From Rickettsiales bacterium (lineage in GTDB: Bacteria > Pseudomonadota > Alphaproteobacteria > Rickettsiales > Anaplasmataceae): a DNA stretch of 8,515 bases. The translations under genes and the position numbers were made by a program. The stretch lies in the NCBI GenBank assembly GCA_031286185.1, contig JAITUS010000038.1, positions 1 to 8,515 of the forward strand. The letters run 5' to 3'. The notes under the pieces are model-generated. The model was not told where the DNA came from, searched no databases, and saw only the letters and a list, made by a program, of their open reading frames with translations. Below, one piece after another: positions 7,370-8,515 of this stretch (the first letter of the stretch is position 1; every line of letters begins with the position of its first letter).

Positions 7370-7678
7370 TCATTCTTTCATTAAGTTCGCTCGTTCAACA
7401 TCTATATTGCCACGGCTTCTATAATATACAACCAATATTGCGAGTCCTACTCCTAACTCCGCTGCGGCAACAGTCAACACAAACATGACAAAAATTTGCC
7501 CAACTATATCATTTGTAAAAGCAGAAAAAGCGACTAAATTGATATTAATTGCTAGCAATAATACCTCTACTGACAATAATATGTTGATTATGCTTTTACG
7601 GTTGATGAAAATACCACACACTCCAATAGTGAATAAAATAGCGGCGACTACCAAGAAGTGATTTAATCCTATTTCCAT
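7370..7678 (-). CDS. nuoK: NADH-quinone oxidoreductase subunit K
   Basis: NuoK is a small three-helix subunit of the complex I membrane arm, homologous to MrpC and mitochondrial ND4L, linking the quinone-side hydrophilic axis to the antiporter subunits. The 102-residue length is exactly typical. The two membrane-embedded glutamates needed for coupling are present: Glu38 in [10 protein letters not shown] (E. coli Glu36) and Glu74 in [11 protein letters not shown] (E. coli Glu72). The ATG at 7678 has a strong Shine-Dalgarno, AAAGGAG four bases upstream, lying inside nuoJ. The first ten bases overlap the nuoJ 3' end. This is the clearest ribosome-binding site in the array, so nuoK can probably initiate without relying only on coupling. 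Confidence 0.97.
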   Translation of the reverse strand: MEIGLNHFLVVAAILFTIGVCGIFINRKSIINILLSVEVLLLAININLVAFSAFTNDIVGQIFVMFVLTVAAAELGVGLAILVVYYRSRGNIDVERANLMKE

Positions 7679-8256
7679 TCTACTCCTTTTCCAAATTTAG
7701 CCTTAACCAACTTTACAGATGAGGATTGTGTCAATTGCTTTAATACATTCTGTCTTTTGATTCCTTTTTTCTTATCCTGCAAAGTAAGAGCAATTGCGCC
7801 CACAATTGCAACAAGTAGCAAAATGCCAGAAAGGTGAAAAACGTACATATAGTCAGTATAGAGCAAATTACCGATGGCTTTCACATTATTGGCATTATAG
7901 TTTATAACATTACTTATATTCAGCGCTGAGCTGCGGATTACAAAACTGATAATGAGAAAAAACATGACACATAATGTAGCACCAACAGTCAGATGTTTTG
8001 CAAAACCCTGACGCAATCTTATGTGGTCAATATCGAGCATCATAACTACAAAAAGGAATAACACTGCAACTGCCCCGATATATACTGTCAGCACCATCAT
8101 AGCAATAAACTCAGCTCCAAGAAGGATAAAAAGAGCTGCAGAGTTGACGAAAGTGAAAATTAAAAATAATACTGCATGCACAGGATTCCTTGCGCTGATC
8201 ACACAAACAGCGGATAAAATGCTAAGAATTGCAAAAAAATAAAAGAAAAAAGTCAT
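7669..8256 (-). CDS. nuoJ: NADH-quinone oxidoreductase subunit J
   Basis: NuoJ (mitochondrial ND6) is a five-helix complex I membrane subunit next to NuoA, NuoH and NuoK. Its third helix contains the pi-bulge involved in coupling quinone reduction to proton pumping. The 195-residue protein shows the diagnostic stretch [20 protein letters not shown] at 46-65, with the conserved Tyr59 of TM3, followed by [10 protein letters not shown]. The early [11 protein letters not shown] (23-33) is also typical. The C-terminus is a basic, lysine-rich cytoplasmic tail. It is the first gene of the - strand array. The ATG at 8256 has no obvious Shine-Dalgarno and lies about 20-25 bases from the predicted transcription start, so the leader would be short. 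nuoI, the usual upstream neighbour in bacterial nuo operons, is not present upstream. Confidence 0.96.
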   Translation of the reverse strand: MTFFFYFFAILSILSAVCVISARNPVHAVLFLIFTFVNSAALFILLGAEFIAMMVLTVYIGAVAVLFLFVVMMLDIDHIRLRQGFAKHLTVGATLCVMFFLIISFVIRSSALNISNVINYNANNVKAIGNLLYTDYMYVFHLSGILLLVAIVGAIALTLQDKKKGIKRQNVLKQLTQSSSVKLVKAKFGKGVEWK

Positions 8257-8283
8257 TAATATTTGACTGCAACAACAGTTACT

Positions 8284-8313
8284 AATTTAGAGTAACTATT
8301 GCTATGAAGTCAA
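8284..8313 (-). promoter_or_regulatory. Candidate sigma70-type promoter for the nuoJ operon, with inverted repeat around the -10
   Basis: On the - strand a -35-like TTGACT (8313-8308) is followed after 18 bases by a -10-like TAAATT (8289-8284), placing transcription start near 8277, about 20 bases before the nuoJ ATG. A perfect 7-bp inverted repeat, AGTTACT (8277-8283) and AGTAACT (8291-8297), flanks the -10 element, which falls in its 7-base loop. That arrangement could be an operator. The sequence is AT-rich, so chance matches are easy; the position in the only sizeable gap ahead of eight tightly packed genes is the main support. Confidence 0.45.
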
Positions 8314-8359
8314 TAAACTTATTGCATGGCAGCGTGTGTCATGAAACAAAAAAATTTAC

Positions 8360-8388
8360 TTGACAGATTCCGCCAGTCCCATTAAACT
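8360..8388 (+). promoter_or_regulatory. Candidate + strand sigma70-type promoter facing out of the window
   Basis: A consensus TTGACA (8360-8365) is followed after 17 bases by TAAACT (8383-8388), four of six matches to TATAAT. It points away from the nuo operon, so the gap would contain back-to-back promoters. What it would transcribe lies mostly beyond the window edge. The only reading frame close behind it with an ATG is a 25-codon ORF (8421-8498). The perfect -35 is the strongest part of the evidence; the -10 is mediocre. Confidence 0.35.
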
Positions 8389-8515
8389 TCACTGCGCGGC
8401 AACTTATGCTGTGGTGATTTATGACAAATTCATGTAACCATTTCAAACTTAGCCATGCCAATGTCAGTAAATTTATTGAGCAAATAGCACTTGATTAGCA
8501 GTTCTTTTTCACGAT

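Larger units (their letters stand above)
8257..8515. other. Gap upstream of nuoJ with no recognisable gene
   Basis: These 259 bases hold the two candidate promoters and several short frames but no gene I can name. On the + strand a 14-codon frame starts at 8341 (MKQKNLLDRFRQSH) and a 25-codon frame runs 8421-8498 (MTNSCNHFKLSH onward). On the - strand a frame open from the window edge (8513) to a TGA at 8432-8430 encodes 27 residues (REKELLIKCYLLNKF onward) and could be the 3' end of a gene lying mostly outside. None has enough length or a motif to call. The stretch 8388-8410 is noticeably richer in G and C than its surroundings. I see no tRNA cloverleaf or classic rho-independent terminator. 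Confidence 0.4.

Noticed and set aside
8021..8242. 73-codon + strand ORF opposite nuoJ
   Set aside because: It is antisense to the diagnostic TM3 region of NuoJ. Its Ile/Thr/Lys-rich composition is what the complement of hydrophobic helices gives.

Overview
The window is AT-rich and compact, and it most likely comes from a Wolbachia chromosome (Rickettsiales, obligate intracellular Alphaproteobacteria). This rests on three things: the complex I subunits have alphaproteobacterial character, an IS5-like transposase remnant sits at the left edge, and a short palindromic repeat of the Wolbachia/Rickettsia palindromic-element type lies in frame inside birA. The genus is inferred from remembered family features, not from a database match.

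Layout. Bases 1-147 are the right end of an IS5-family (IS1031-like) insertion sequence, carrying the last 45 codons of its transposase. Next, on the + strand, is a gene of unknown function ending at 1362. Its reading frame stays open back into the IS, so it looks like a gene whose 5' end was cut off by the insertion. Its last residues resemble a eukaryotic SOCS/BC box.

From 8256 down to 1369 everything lies on the - strand in one very tight array: nuoJ, nuoK, nuoL, nuoM, nuoN, birA, ccmD, ccmE. Neighbours overlap by 4 to 17 bases or are separated by 1 to 4 bases, which is what a single translationally coupled transcript looks like. The five nuo genes encode membrane-arm subunits of NADH:quinone oxidoreductase, including the three antiporter-like proton-pumping subunits, and the key buried Lys and Glu residues are all present. 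birA encodes a biotin-protein ligase without the N-terminal DNA-binding domain. The two ccm genes belong to System I cytochrome c maturation, where CcmE carries heme in the periplasm and CcmD helps release heme-loaded CcmE from CcmC. The 45-codon ccmD is short and easily missed. The cluster therefore joins respiratory complex I assembly, heme delivery to c-type cytochromes and biotin attachment.

The right 259 bases (8257-8515) hold a plausible - strand promoter for nuoJ with a 7-bp inverted repeat around its -10 element, a plausible + strand promoter, and only very short ORFs. nuoI does not adjoin nuoJ, so the nuo genes are split here.
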